From: Streptomyces tubercidicus
Lineage (GTDB): Bacteria > Actinomycetota > Actinomycetes > Streptomycetales > Streptomycetaceae
Direction: 5' to 3'
DNA: 64,000 nt
Assembly (NCBI RefSeq): GCF_027497495.1
Contig: NZ_CP114205.1
Location: 1,612,001-1,676,000 of the forward strand
Positions 1-7,700 of this stretch are shown here, in pieces. Both the position numbers and the translations under genes were made by a program. The stretch's first letter is position 1. Each line of letters begins with the position of its first letter. A model generated the notes under the pieces. It did not search any database. It was not told the DNA's origin and saw only the letters and a list, made by a program, of their open reading frames with translations.

Positions 1-512
1 GGCACGTCGGCCGGGTCGAGCAGCCGCAGCGGGCGGGTGTCGGGGGTGACGCGGAGAGCGAGCGGGCGCGAGGAGTCGAGCTCCATGCGGTACGACTCGG
101 TGGCGGCGCCGAAGCCGTAGCGGCCGTAGATCGCGCTCTCGGACGGCCAGAGACAGGCCACCGGCCGGCCTTCGGCGGCACAGCGGCGCCAGAGCTCGTC
201 CATCATCGAGGTGAGGACTCCGCGGCGCCGGTGGGTGGGCGCGACGGAGACGAAGTCCACGGCGGCGCACGGGAGTTGACCGCCCGGGACGGAGAGGGTG
301 AGACGGTGCGCGCCGGCCACCCCGCTCAGCTGCCCGTCGTCGTAGGCGGCGAAGCGGGAGCTGGCCCGCAGCATTTCCCGGTGGTACGCGCGGGTCTTGT
401 CGGGGAGGGTGAAATGGAAGGCGAGATGGATCAGGTCCAGTGCCTGGTCGAGGTCGGACTCGGGGAGTTCCCGGACGTCCATGGCCGTACGCGCGTCGTC
501 ATCACTGGTCAC
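1..512 (-). CDS. Eis-like GNAT N-acetyltransferase, C-terminus beyond window
   Basis: The reverse strand is open from a GTG at 512 to the window edge, giving about 170 codons with strong G/C third positions. The N-terminal half of a GNAT fold is visible: a D-L-I-H-x-A-F stretch near residues 20-30, the acetyl-CoA loop VAPTHRRRGVLTSMMDEL near residues 90-107, and YGRYGFGAATESY further on, which is typical of the Eis / enhanced intracellular survival group. Such enzymes acetylate amines, including aminoglycosides in some members; the substrate here is unknown. An alternative ATG start lies at 482 in the same frame. The SCP2-like C-terminal domain expected of Eis proteins lies outside the window, so this is a truncated view and not a broken gene. 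Confidence 0.8.
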   Translation of the reverse strand, partial: MTSDDDARTAMDVRELPESDLDQALDLIHLAFHFTLPDKTRAYHREMLRASSRFAAYDDGQLSGVAGAHRLTLSVPGGQLPCAAVDFVSVAPTHRRRGVLTSMMDELWRRCAAEGRPVACLWPSESAIYGRYGFGAATESYRMELDSSRPLALRVTPDTRPLRLLDPADV

Positions 513-614
513 CCGGGGACGCTAACCCGGGGCCCGGGAAGCTTCACCCTGTTTTTGCGGCGCCCCCGCGACGCGCCATACGCCCCGGGGCCCACGCCCC
601 GCCCCGCGCCGCCC

Positions 615-1901
615 TCAAGCCACCGACCCGATCCGCCCCAGCGTCCGCCCCGTGTCGTGGTGGATGGGGGTGTGCGCGCCGGTCAGAGGGATGCCGGTGC
701 CGCCGCGGCGGTTGGCGACGATCTCGGCGGCGATGGACAGGGCGGTCTCCTCCGGGGTGCGCGCGCCGAGGTCGAGTCCGATGGGTGAGCGCAGCCGGTT
801 CAGTTCGAGTTCGGTCAGGCCGACGTCCCGCAGCCGCTGCTGGCGGTCCAGGTGGGTGCGGCGCGAGCCCATCGCGCCGACGTAGGCGACCGGGAGCCTG
901 AGCGCCCGTTCCAGCAGCGGGACATCGAACTTGGCGTCATGGGTCAGCACGCACAGCACCGTGCGGGAGTCGAGCTGCTGGGAGTCCAGGTAGCGGTGCG
1001 GCCAGTCGACGACGATCTCGTCAGCGTCCGGGAAGCGGGTCCTGGTGGCGAAGACGGGGCGGGCGTCGCAGACCGTGACGTGGTAGTTGAGGAACTTGCC
1101 GACCCTGACCAGCGCGGCGGCGAAGTCGATGGCGCCGAAGACGATCATGCGCGGCGGCGGGACGGCGGATTCGACGAGGAGGACGACGGGACGGCCGCAG
1201 CGCGAACCGGTCCGCTGTGCGCCGTCGTCGCTCTCCGCTTCCTCCCCGGGCGTGAAGCCCGTGCCGATCTCCAGGCTGGTGGTGCGCCCGGCGTCCAGCA
1301 GGGCCCGGGTCTCCTCGATCGCGGTGTGGTCGAGGGCGGGGTGGCCGCCGAGGGTGCCGGTGTGGCTGCCGTCGGCACGCACCAGCAGCGCGCGGCCGAG
1401 AAGCCCGGCGGGGCCCTGCACGACCCGGGTGACCGCCGCCGCCTCTCCGGACGCGGCGGCGGCCAGCCCGGCGGCGAGCGTGGCGGCGGTGTTGTCCCCT
1501 CGCTGGTCCCCCCGCTCGCCCGCCCCATCGGCGCCCCGCTCGTCAACCCGCTCCCCCGCGAGGCCACCGTCAGCCGTCGCGGGCGCGCCCGCCCGTACCG
1601 GCTGAACAAGGATGTCGATCACGCCCCCGCAGGTCAGCCCCACGGCGAAGGCATCCTCATCGCTGTAACCAAAGCGCTCCAGAACCGGCTCCCCCGTCTG
1701 CAGCGCCTCCTGGCACAGCTCATACACCGCCCCCTCGACACATCCGCCGGAGACCGACCCGATCGCATGGCCGTCACTGTCGACGGCCAGCGCGGCCCCG
1801 GGCTGGCGGGGTGCGCTGCCGTTGGTGGCCACCACCGTGGCCACCGCGAATGCGCGGCCCTGCTCGACCCACCGGTGCAGCTCTTCGGCGATGTCCAGCA
1901 T
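615..1901 (-). CDS. xdhC: XdhC/CoxI family molybdenum cofactor insertion protein
   Basis: This 428-aa protein has the two-domain architecture of XdhC. The N-terminal CoxI-type domain carries ATVVATNGSAPRQPG and GSVSGGCVEGAVYE, the latter with the conserved Cys that holds molybdopterin. The C-terminal Rossmann-like domain starts near residue 250 (RMIVFGAIDFAAAL) and includes AYVGAMGSRRT. XdhC proteins sulfurate or insert Mo cofactor into xanthine dehydrogenase, and its place at the end of the minus-strand xanthine dehydrogenase cluster fits. Between the domains, about residues 105-135, is an acidic and Arg-rich stretch (repeated ERGADGAGERGDQRG-like text) that looks like a low-complexity linker. 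The ATG at 1901 is the only good start. Confidence 0.9.
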   Translation of the reverse strand: MLDIAEELHRWVEQGRAFAVATVVATNGSAPRQPGAALAVDSDGHAIGSVSGGCVEGAVYELCQEALQTGEPVLERFGYSDEDAFAVGLTCGGVIDILVQPVRAGAPATADGGLAGERVDERGADGAGERGDQRGDNTAATLAAGLAAAASGEAAAVTRVVQGPAGLLGRALLVRADGSHTGTLGGHPALDHTAIEETRALLDAGRTTSLEIGTGFTPGEEAESDDGAQRTGSRCGRPVVLLVESAVPPPRMIVFGAIDFAAALVRVGKFLNYHVTVCDARPVFATRTRFPDADEIVVDWPHRYLDSQQLDSRTVLCVLTHDAKFDVPLLERALRLPVAYVGAMGSRRTHLDRQQRLRDVGLTELELNRLRSPIGLDLGARTPEETALSIAAEIVANRRGGTGIPLTGAHTPIHHDTGRTLGRIGSVA

Positions 1902-1939
1902 GTCGGTCTCCTAACGGATGGGAGGGAGCGGGCGGGCGG

Positions 1940-3397
1940 TTACTTGACGCCCAGCCACTCCTCGATCGGATGGAGCGAGAAGTAAACGGTGAAGATGGCG
2001 GTCAGCACCCACATGAAGGCACCCACCTCGCGGCCTTTGCCCTGGGCCGCCTTGATGGCGGTGTAGGCGATGACACCGGCGCCGACGCCCGCGGTGATGC
2101 TGTAGGTGAACGGCATCAGGGCCACGGTCAGGAAGACCGGGATGGACACCGAGCGGTCGCGCCAGTCCACCTGCCCGGCGGCGCTCATCATCATCGAGCC
2201 GATGACGACGAGGGCGGCCGAGGCCACCTGGGCCGGGACGAGCTGGGTGACCGGCGTGAAGAACAGGCAGGCCGCGAAGAACAGGCCGGTGATGACGGAC
2301 GACAGGCCGGTACGGGCCCCCTCGCCGACGCCGCTCGCCGACTCGATGAACACGGTCTGGCCGGACGCCCCGGCGACACCGCCGATGGCACCGCCCGCGC
2401 CGTCCACGAACAGCGCCTTGGACAGGCCCGGCATCCGGCCCTTGTCGTCGGCGAGCTGTGCTTCGGTGCCGACGCCGATGATGGTGGCCATGGCGTCGAA
2501 GAACCCGGCCAGCACCAGGGTGAAGACGATCATGCCGACGCCGAGCGCGCCGATGGAACTCCAGCCGCCGAACTCGACATGACCGAAGAGCCCGAAGTCG
2601 GGCATCGCGACGGCGCTGCCGGTCAGCTCCGGGGGTGTGCCGCCCCAGTCCTTGGCCGTCAGCCCGCCGATCCTGGTGGCGGCGATGGACAGCACACTGC
2701 CGACGACGATGCCGATGAGAATGGCGCCGGGCACCTTACGGGCCTGCAGCATGAAGATCAGCAGCAGTGTGACGCAGAAGAACAGGACCGGCCAGCCGGA
2801 CAGCTGCCCGTCGATGCCGAGGGTGAGCGGGCCGCCCTCCCCCTTGCCCACGAAACCGGCCTTCACCAGCCCCAGCAGCGCGACGAACATCCCGATGCCC
2901 ATGGTGATCGCGTGCTTGAGCGCGAGCGGGATGGCGTTCATGATCATCTCGCGCAGGCCGGTGACCACCAGCAGGCAGATCACCACGCCGTAGATCACAC
3001 ACATCCCCATGGCCTGCGGCCAGGTCATGTTCGGGACGACCTGGGCGGTCAGCGCGGCGGAGACATTCAGACCGGCCGCCAGCGCCAGCGGCACCTTGCC
3101 GATGAAGCCCATCAGCAGCGTGGAGACCGCCGCCGCGAGCGCGGTCGCGGTGACCACACCGGCATGCGCGAGGGTGTTCTTCTCCACGTCCGGCGTCGAG
3201 AGGATCAGCGGGTTGAGCAGCAGGATGTAGCACATCGCCATGAAGGTGGTGATGCCGCCGCGCACCTCTTGCGCGACCGTCGATCCTCTGTCGGATATGT
3301 GGAAATACCGGTCCAGCCAGGAGCGGCCGGCCGGCTGACGTGAGCCGGCGCCCGCGTCTTCCGCCGTCGTCCTCGGCTCGGTGGACTGCTGGGTCAT
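1940..3397 (-). CDS. NCS2 family purine permease (AzgA/PbuG type)
   Basis: This 485-aa polytopic membrane protein carries hallmarks of the guanine/hypoxanthine/adenine branch of the NCS2 transporters. It has an N-terminal EVRGGITTFMAMCYILLLNP, GLNVSAALTAQV in the position of the usual AGMGLNA motif, and a Q/S-rich SASGVGEGARTGLSSVITG segment in the second repeat. About 12-14 membrane helices are evident. It probably imports hypoxanthine, guanine or adenine by proton symport to feed the adjacent xanthine dehydrogenase. It sits between the Mo subunit gene and xdhC on the same strand, with 152 bp of leader that contains a 17-bp palindrome, so it may have its own promoter. Confidence 0.88.
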   Translation of the reverse strand: MTQQSTEPRTTAEDAGAGSRQPAGRSWLDRYFHISDRGSTVAQEVRGGITTFMAMCYILLLNPLILSTPDVEKNTLAHAGVVTATALAAAVSTLLMGFIGKVPLALAAGLNVSAALTAQVVPNMTWPQAMGMCVIYGVVICLLVVTGLREMIMNAIPLALKHAITMGIGMFVALLGLVKAGFVGKGEGGPLTLGIDGQLSGWPVLFFCVTLLLIFMLQARKVPGAILIGIVVGSVLSIAATRIGGLTAKDWGGTPPELTGSAVAMPDFGLFGHVEFGGWSSIGALGVGMIVFTLVLAGFFDAMATIIGVGTEAQLADDKGRMPGLSKALFVDGAGGAIGGVAGASGQTVFIESASGVGEGARTGLSSVITGLFFAACLFFTPVTQLVPAQVASAALVVIGSMMMSAAGQVDWRDRSVSIPVFLTVALMPFTYSITAGVGAGVIAYTAIKAAQGKGREVGAFMWVLTAIFTVYFSLHPIEEWLGVK

Positions 3398-3427
3398 GGT
3401 GCCTTACTCCCAAGGTTCACAGGGGCA

Positions 3428-3444
3428 CTCGCACCAGGTGCGAG
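3428..3444. promoter_or_regulatory. 17-bp perfect palindrome in purine permease leader
   Basis: The sequence CTCGCACC-A-GGTGCGAG has perfect 8-bp arms around a single central base. It lies about 30 bp upstream of the permease ATG at 3397, which is the usual position for an operator. A short RNA hairpin is the alternative reading. The same sequence was not seen upstream of the other purine genes in this window. Confidence 0.45.
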
Positions 3445-3549
3445 ATTTGGGATGGATCTTCGGCTGCACGACCCGGGGGACGGCCCGAGGCGAACGGGGG
3501 TGCTGGCTCCGGCGGACCGGAGCAGCAACTGCGTGGTGCGGGGTCCTCT

Positions 3550-5961
3550 CTAGGTGCCGGTGAGGTGCTCGGGCCGCACCGGCGTCTTGTTGAGCTCCAG
3601 CCCGGTCGCGTCCCGGATCGCCGCGAGGACGGCCGGGGTGGACGACAGGGTGGGGGCCTCGCCGATACCGCGCAGCCCGTACGGGGCGTGCTCGTCGGCG
3701 AGTTCGAGCACATCGACCGGGATGGTCGGGGTGTCGAGAATCGTGGGGATGAGGTAGTCGGTGAAGGAGGGGTTCTTCACCTTCGCGGTCTTGGGGTCGA
3801 CGATGATCTCCTCCATCACCGCCACGCCCAGGCCCTGGGTGGTACCGCCCTGGATCTGGCCGACGACGGACAGCGGGTTGAGCGCCTTGCCGACGTCCTG
3901 GGCGCAGGCCAGCTCGATGACCTTGACCAGGCCGAGTTCGGTGTCCACCTCGACGACCGCGCGGTGGGCGGCGAAGGAGTACTGGACATGACCGTTGCCC
4001 TGGCCGGTCCGCAGGTCGAGGGGCTCGGTCGGGCGGTGCCGCCACTCCAGCTCCAGATCGACCGCCTCGCCCTCCAGGACGTCCGCCAGCGTGGCGAGGA
4101 CCTCGCCGCCGTCGGTGACGACCTTGCCGCCCTCCAGCAGGAGTTCGGCTGTGGCCCACGCCGGGTGGTACGTACCGAACTTGCGCCGGCCGATGCCGAG
4201 TACCTGCTCGCGGACGTGCTCACAGGTGTTCTTGACCGCGCCGCCGGTGACATACGTCTGGCGGGAGGCGGAGGTCGAACCCGCCGAGCCGACCTGGGTG
4301 TCGGCCGGCTGGATGGTGACCTGCTGGACCCCCAGCTCCGTACGGGCGATCTGGGCGTGGACGGTGACCCCGCCCTGGCCGACCTCCGCCATCGCGGTGT
4401 GGACCGTGGCGACCGGCTCGCCGCCGACGACCTCCATCCGCACCCGGGCGGTGGAGTAGTCGTCGAAGCCCTCGGAGAAGCCGACGTTCTTGATGCCGAC
4501 GGCGTAGCCGACACCGCGGACCACGCCCTCGCCGTGGGTGGTGTTGGACAGCCCGCCGGGCAGCGCACGGACATCGGCGCCCGCACCGGCCGTCAGCCAC
4601 TGCTGCTCCGGCGGGAGCGGCATCGCCTTGACGCGGCGGAGGAGTTCGGCGACCGGCGCCGGGGAGTCGACCGGCTGGCCGGTGGGCATGATCGTGCCCT
4701 GCTCCATGGCGTTGAGCTGCCGGAACTCGACGGGGTCCATGCCCAGCTTCTTGGCGACCTTGTCCATCTGCGCCTCGTACGCGAAGCACGCCTGGACCGC
4801 GCCGAAGCCGCGCATCGCGCCGCAGGGCGGGTTGTTGGAGTACAGCGCGATGGCCTCGATGTCGACGTCGTCGACCACGTACGGGCCGACGGCGAGCGAG
4901 GAGGCGTTGCCGACCACGGCCGGGGAGGCGGAGGCATAGGCGCCGCCGTCCAGCACGATCCGGCACTTGAGGTGGGTGAGCTTGCCGTCCTTGGTGGCGC
5001 CGTGCTCGTACCAGAGCTTCGCCGGGTGCCGGTGGACGTGCCCGAAGAAGGACTCGAAGCGGTTATAGACGATCTTGACGGGTTTGCCGGTGCGCAGCGC
5101 CAGGAGGCAGGCGTGGATCTGCATCGACAGGTCCTCGCGGCCGCCGAACGCGCCGCCGACGCCGGACAGCGTCATCCGCACCTTCTCCTCGGGCAGGCCG
5201 AGGACGGGCGCGATCTGGCGGAGGTCGGAGTGCAGCCACTGGGTGGCCACATACAGATCGACACCGCCGTCCTCACCGGGCACCGCGAGCCCGGACTCCG
5301 GGCCGAGGAACGCCTGGTCCTGCATGCCGAAGACATACTCGCCGGAGACGATGACATCGGCCTTCTTGGCGGCCTCGGCGGCGTTGCCGCGGATGATCGG
5401 CTGGCGGTGGACGATGTTGGGGTGCGGTACGTGCCCGATGTGGTGGTCGGTGCGGTGCTCGTGGACCAGCGGGGCGCCCTCGGCGGTGGCGGTGGCCTCG
5501 TCGGTGACGAGCGGCAGCTCGGCGTACTCGATCCTGATCTTGGCGGCGGCGCGGCGCGCGGTCTCCGGGTGGTCGGCGGCGACCAGCGCCACCGGCTCAC
5601 CGTGGTGGCGCACCTTCCCGTGGGCGAGAACCGGCGTGTCCTGGATCTCCAGGCCGTAGTTCTTCACGTCGGTGGGCAGGTCGTCGTAGGTCAGGACGGA
5701 GTAGACACCCGGGGTCGCCAGTGCCTCGGCGGTGTCGATCGAGACGATCTCGGCATGGGCGACGGTGGAGCGCAGGGTGAAGCCCCACAGCATGTCCTCG
5801 TGCCACATGTCCGAGGAGTAGGCGAATTCGCCGGTCACCTTGAGGGTGCCGTCGGGCCGCAGCGTGGACTCGCCGATACCGGCCTTGGTCTTGCCGCCCT
5901 GGGTGAGGTTGGTGGGGGCGCGGTCCGGAGCCGTGGCGGCTCGTGGCGGTGTGCCGGTCAT
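3550..5961 (-). CDS. Xanthine dehydrogenase, molybdopterin-binding subunit
   Basis: This 803-aa subunit catalyses hydroxylation of hypoxanthine/xanthine to urate at the Mo centre. The family signatures are present: GGAFGGREDLSMQIHA, the PCGAMRGFGAVQACFAYE stretch with the substrate-site Arg, MAEVGQGGVTVHAQIA, and near the C-terminus YGLRGIGEAPTLSS carrying the catalytic Glu. I chose the ATG at 5961 (protein MTGTPPRAA) because the longer open frame would run back through the end of the 2Fe-2S subunit gene; with this start the two genes are 5 bp apart. The subunit order FAD, 2Fe-2S, Mo matches separate-subunit bacterial xanthine dehydrogenases (XdhA/PucD-like naming differs between species). 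Confidence 0.93.
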   Translation of the reverse strand: MTGTPPRAATAPDRAPTNLTQGGKTKAGIGESTLRPDGTLKVTGEFAYSSDMWHEDMLWGFTLRSTVAHAEIVSIDTAEALATPGVYSVLTYDDLPTDVKNYGLEIQDTPVLAHGKVRHHGEPVALVAADHPETARRAAAKIRIEYAELPLVTDEATATAEGAPLVHEHRTDHHIGHVPHPNIVHRQPIIRGNAAEAAKKADVIVSGEYVFGMQDQAFLGPESGLAVPGEDGGVDLYVATQWLHSDLRQIAPVLGLPEEKVRMTLSGVGGAFGGREDLSMQIHACLLALRTGKPVKIVYNRFESFFGHVHRHPAKLWYEHGATKDGKLTHLKCRIVLDGGAYASASPAVVGNASSLAVGPYVVDDVDIEAIALYSNNPPCGAMRGFGAVQACFAYEAQMDKVAKKLGMDPVEFRQLNAMEQGTIMPTGQPVDSPAPVAELLRRVKAMPLPPEQQWLTAGAGADVRALPGGLSNTTHGEGVVRGVGYAVGIKNVGFSEGFDDYSTARVRMEVVGGEPVATVHTAMAEVGQGGVTVHAQIARTELGVQQVTIQPADTQVGSAGSTSASRQTYVTGGAVKNTCEHVREQVLGIGRRKFGTYHPAWATAELLLEGGKVVTDGGEVLATLADVLEGEAVDLELEWRHRPTEPLDLRTGQGNGHVQYSFAAHRAVVEVDTELGLVKVIELACAQDVGKALNPLSVVGQIQGGTTQGLGVAVMEEIIVDPKTAKVKNPSFTDYLIPTILDTPTIPVDVLELADEHAPYGLRGIGEAPTLSSTPAVLAAIRDATGLELNKTPVRPEHLTGT

Positions 5962-5966
5962 GATGC

Positions 5967-6563
5967 TCAGGCCCCCTGTCCGGCGGTGTGCTGCTCGCCG
6001 CGGGCGGCCGCGAGCCGGACCGCGTCGAGGATCTTCTCGTAGCCCGTGCAGCGGCACAGGTTGCCCGACAGCGCCTCGCGGATATCGGCGTCCGACGGGG
6101 AGTCGTTGCGCTCCAGCAGTTCATCCGCGGCGACCAGCAGGCCCGGGGTGCAGAAACCGCACTGGACGGCGCCGGCGTCGATGAACGCCTGCTGGATCGG
6201 GGCGAGTTCGGCGTGCTCGCCGGTCTGTGAGTCGGTGGGCCGGGCCTGCCACTGCTGGGCCTCGTCGAGGCCGGTGCCGCAGACACCGGAGGCACAGCCG
6301 CCCTCGGCGCGCTGCCTGGCGAAGTCCGCCAGCCCCTCGACGGTCACCACATCGCGGCCCTCCACCTGGCCGGCGGCGACCAGACAGGAGCACACCGGCA
6401 CCCCGTCCAGCCGGACCGTGCAGGAACCGCACTCGCCCTGCTCACAGGCGTTCTTGGAGCCCGGCAGGCCCATCCGCTCCCGGAGGACGTACAGCAGGCT
6501 CTCGCCTTCCCAGACGTCATCGGCCTCCTGGCGGCGGCCGTTGACGGTGAATGTCACGCGCAC
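5967..6563 (-). CDS. Xanthine dehydrogenase, 2Fe-2S subunit
   Basis: This 198-aa protein carries the two iron-sulfur clusters that pass electrons from the Mo centre to FAD. The plant-ferredoxin-type cluster is held by Cys40, Cys45, Cys48 and Cys60 (CEQGECGSC then C). The second, helical cluster is held by VQCGFCTPG and NLCRCTGYEKI. A roughly 25-residue hydrophilic insert between the two domains (around residues 95-120) is longer than in the minimal family members. Its start overlaps the end of the FAD subunit gene by 10 bp, so the genes are translationally coupled. Confidence 0.93.
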   Translation of the reverse strand: MRVTFTVNGRRQEADDVWEGESLLYVLRERMGLPGSKNACEQGECGSCTVRLDGVPVCSCLVAAGQVEGRDVVTVEGLADFARQRAEGGCASGVCGTGLDEAQQWQARPTDSQTGEHAELAPIQQAFIDAGAVQCGFCTPGLLVAADELLERNDSPSDADIREALSGNLCRCTGYEKILDAVRLAAARGEQHTAGQGA

Positions 6564-7441
6564 TGTGCGCTCCTCTCCTTGCCGCGGTAGGACTCCCAGG
6601 TCCAGCCGAGGGTGCGGCGCGCCATGATGCCGACCGCGTGCCGGCGGTACCTGGCGCTGCCGCGCACATCGTCGATCGGGTTGCAGGCCCCGGAGGCGAG
6701 CTGCGCGAACTGCTTGGCCACGGACGGCGGGATGGCGGCGCCGGACTCCCAGAAGCCGCCCTCCTCCAGCGCCGCCGTGAGGAAGTCCTCCGCCTCACGG
6801 GCCCGTACGGGGGTGGGCGCGGCGGAACCGATGCCGGTACGCACCGTGCGGGTCTCCGGATGCAGCGCGATGCCGAAGGCGCACACCGCGATGACCATGG
6901 CATTACGGGTGCCGACCTTGGAGAACTGCTGCGGTCCGTCGGCCTTCGGCAGCTGCACCGAGCGGATCAGCTCGTCGGGCTCCATGGCGTTGCGCTTGAC
7001 GCCGACATAGAAGTCGTCGATCGGGATCAGCCGGCGGCCCCGTACGGACTCGACCTCGACCGCACCGCCCGAGGCGAGCAGCGCGGGGTGCGCGTCGCCC
7101 GCCGGGGACGCGGTGCCGAGGTTGCCGCCGACGCCGCCGCGGTTGCGGATCTGCGGGGAGGCGACCGTGTGCGACGCCAGGGCCAGGCCCGGGAGTTCGG
7201 CCCGCAGCTGCTCCATGATCTGGGTGTAGGAAACGGAGGCGCCCAGACGGACGGTCTTCTCGCCGACCTCCCACTCGCTCAGGTCACCGATGCGGTTCAG
7301 GTCGAGCAGGTACTCGGGGCGGCGGTGATCGAAGTTGATCTCGACCATCACATCCGTGCCGCCCGCGATGGGCACAGCGGTAGGGTGCTCGGCCTTGGCG
7401 GCGAGCGCCTCCTCCCAGCTGGCGGGGCGAAGGAAGTCCAT
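6554..7441 (-). CDS. Xanthine dehydrogenase, FAD-binding subunit
   Basis: This 295-aa protein belongs to the FAD-binding domain family of molybdopterin dehydrogenases. It shows MDFLRPASWEEALAAKAEHP, the FAD pyrophosphate loop PIAGGTDVMVE near residues 24-34, and the second FAD motif NRGGVGGNLGTASPAGD near residue 105, followed by the CO-dehydrogenase flavoprotein C-terminal domain. It is the first gene of the minus-strand xanthine dehydrogenase run and overlaps the 2Fe-2S gene by 10 bp. It is divergent from the PucR-type regulator gene, which points to local control. Confidence 0.92.
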   Translation of the reverse strand: MDFLRPASWEEALAAKAEHPTAVPIAGGTDVMVEINFDHRRPEYLLDLNRIGDLSEWEVGEKTVRLGASVSYTQIMEQLRAELPGLALASHTVASPQIRNRGGVGGNLGTASPAGDAHPALLASGGAVEVESVRGRRLIPIDDFYVGVKRNAMEPDELIRSVQLPKADGPQQFSKVGTRNAMVIAVCAFGIALHPETRTVRTGIGSAAPTPVRAREAEDFLTAALEEGGFWESGAAIPPSVAKQFAQLASGACNPIDDVRGSARYRRHAVGIMARRTLGWTWESYRGKERSAQCA

Positions 7442-7700
7442 GGTTGGCCTCTTCTGCGAAATCGGTCATTCGTTACTCATGGTGAGGACGCCGGGCTCAC
7501 CTCGCCATGGAGCCGTTCATGTCTCGTTAACGGTTGAGCCTTAGTGAACGCGCCCCGGACCCGCCCGGTGCAGTCACCGAAACCATGAAGCGGTTGGCTG
7601 GCCACGCCCCCTGTCTTGTAGATTCGAACGAAAGACGAGGATCTGAAACCTCGCGGAATTCACCGGCAACACCAGACAGCAAAGAACGGCGGGCGAGGTC
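7442..7700. promoter_or_regulatory. Divergent control region, xanthine dehydrogenase / PucR regulator
   Basis: This 259-bp spacer is visibly less G+C-rich than its flanks and must hold promoters for both directions. It contains an inverted repeat GGTGAG-N9-CTCACC at 7481-7501, 40 bp before the FAD subunit start, and a self-complementary CGTTAACG near 7525. Either could be an operator for the neighbouring PucR-type protein; nothing in the sequence decides between them. Confidence 0.5.

Noticed and set aside
3398..3549. Possible purine riboswitch in the permease leaders (also checked 37405-37580)
   Set aside because: I could not find the conserved loop elements of the purine aptamer; only simple hairpins or palindromes are present.
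3340..6042. A 900-codon open frame on the plus strand opposite the xanthine dehydrogenase Mo subunit
   Set aside because: It mirrors the real gene. It has no ribosome binding site and no family resemblance, and its codon bias is that of an antisense frame in a high-G+C genome.
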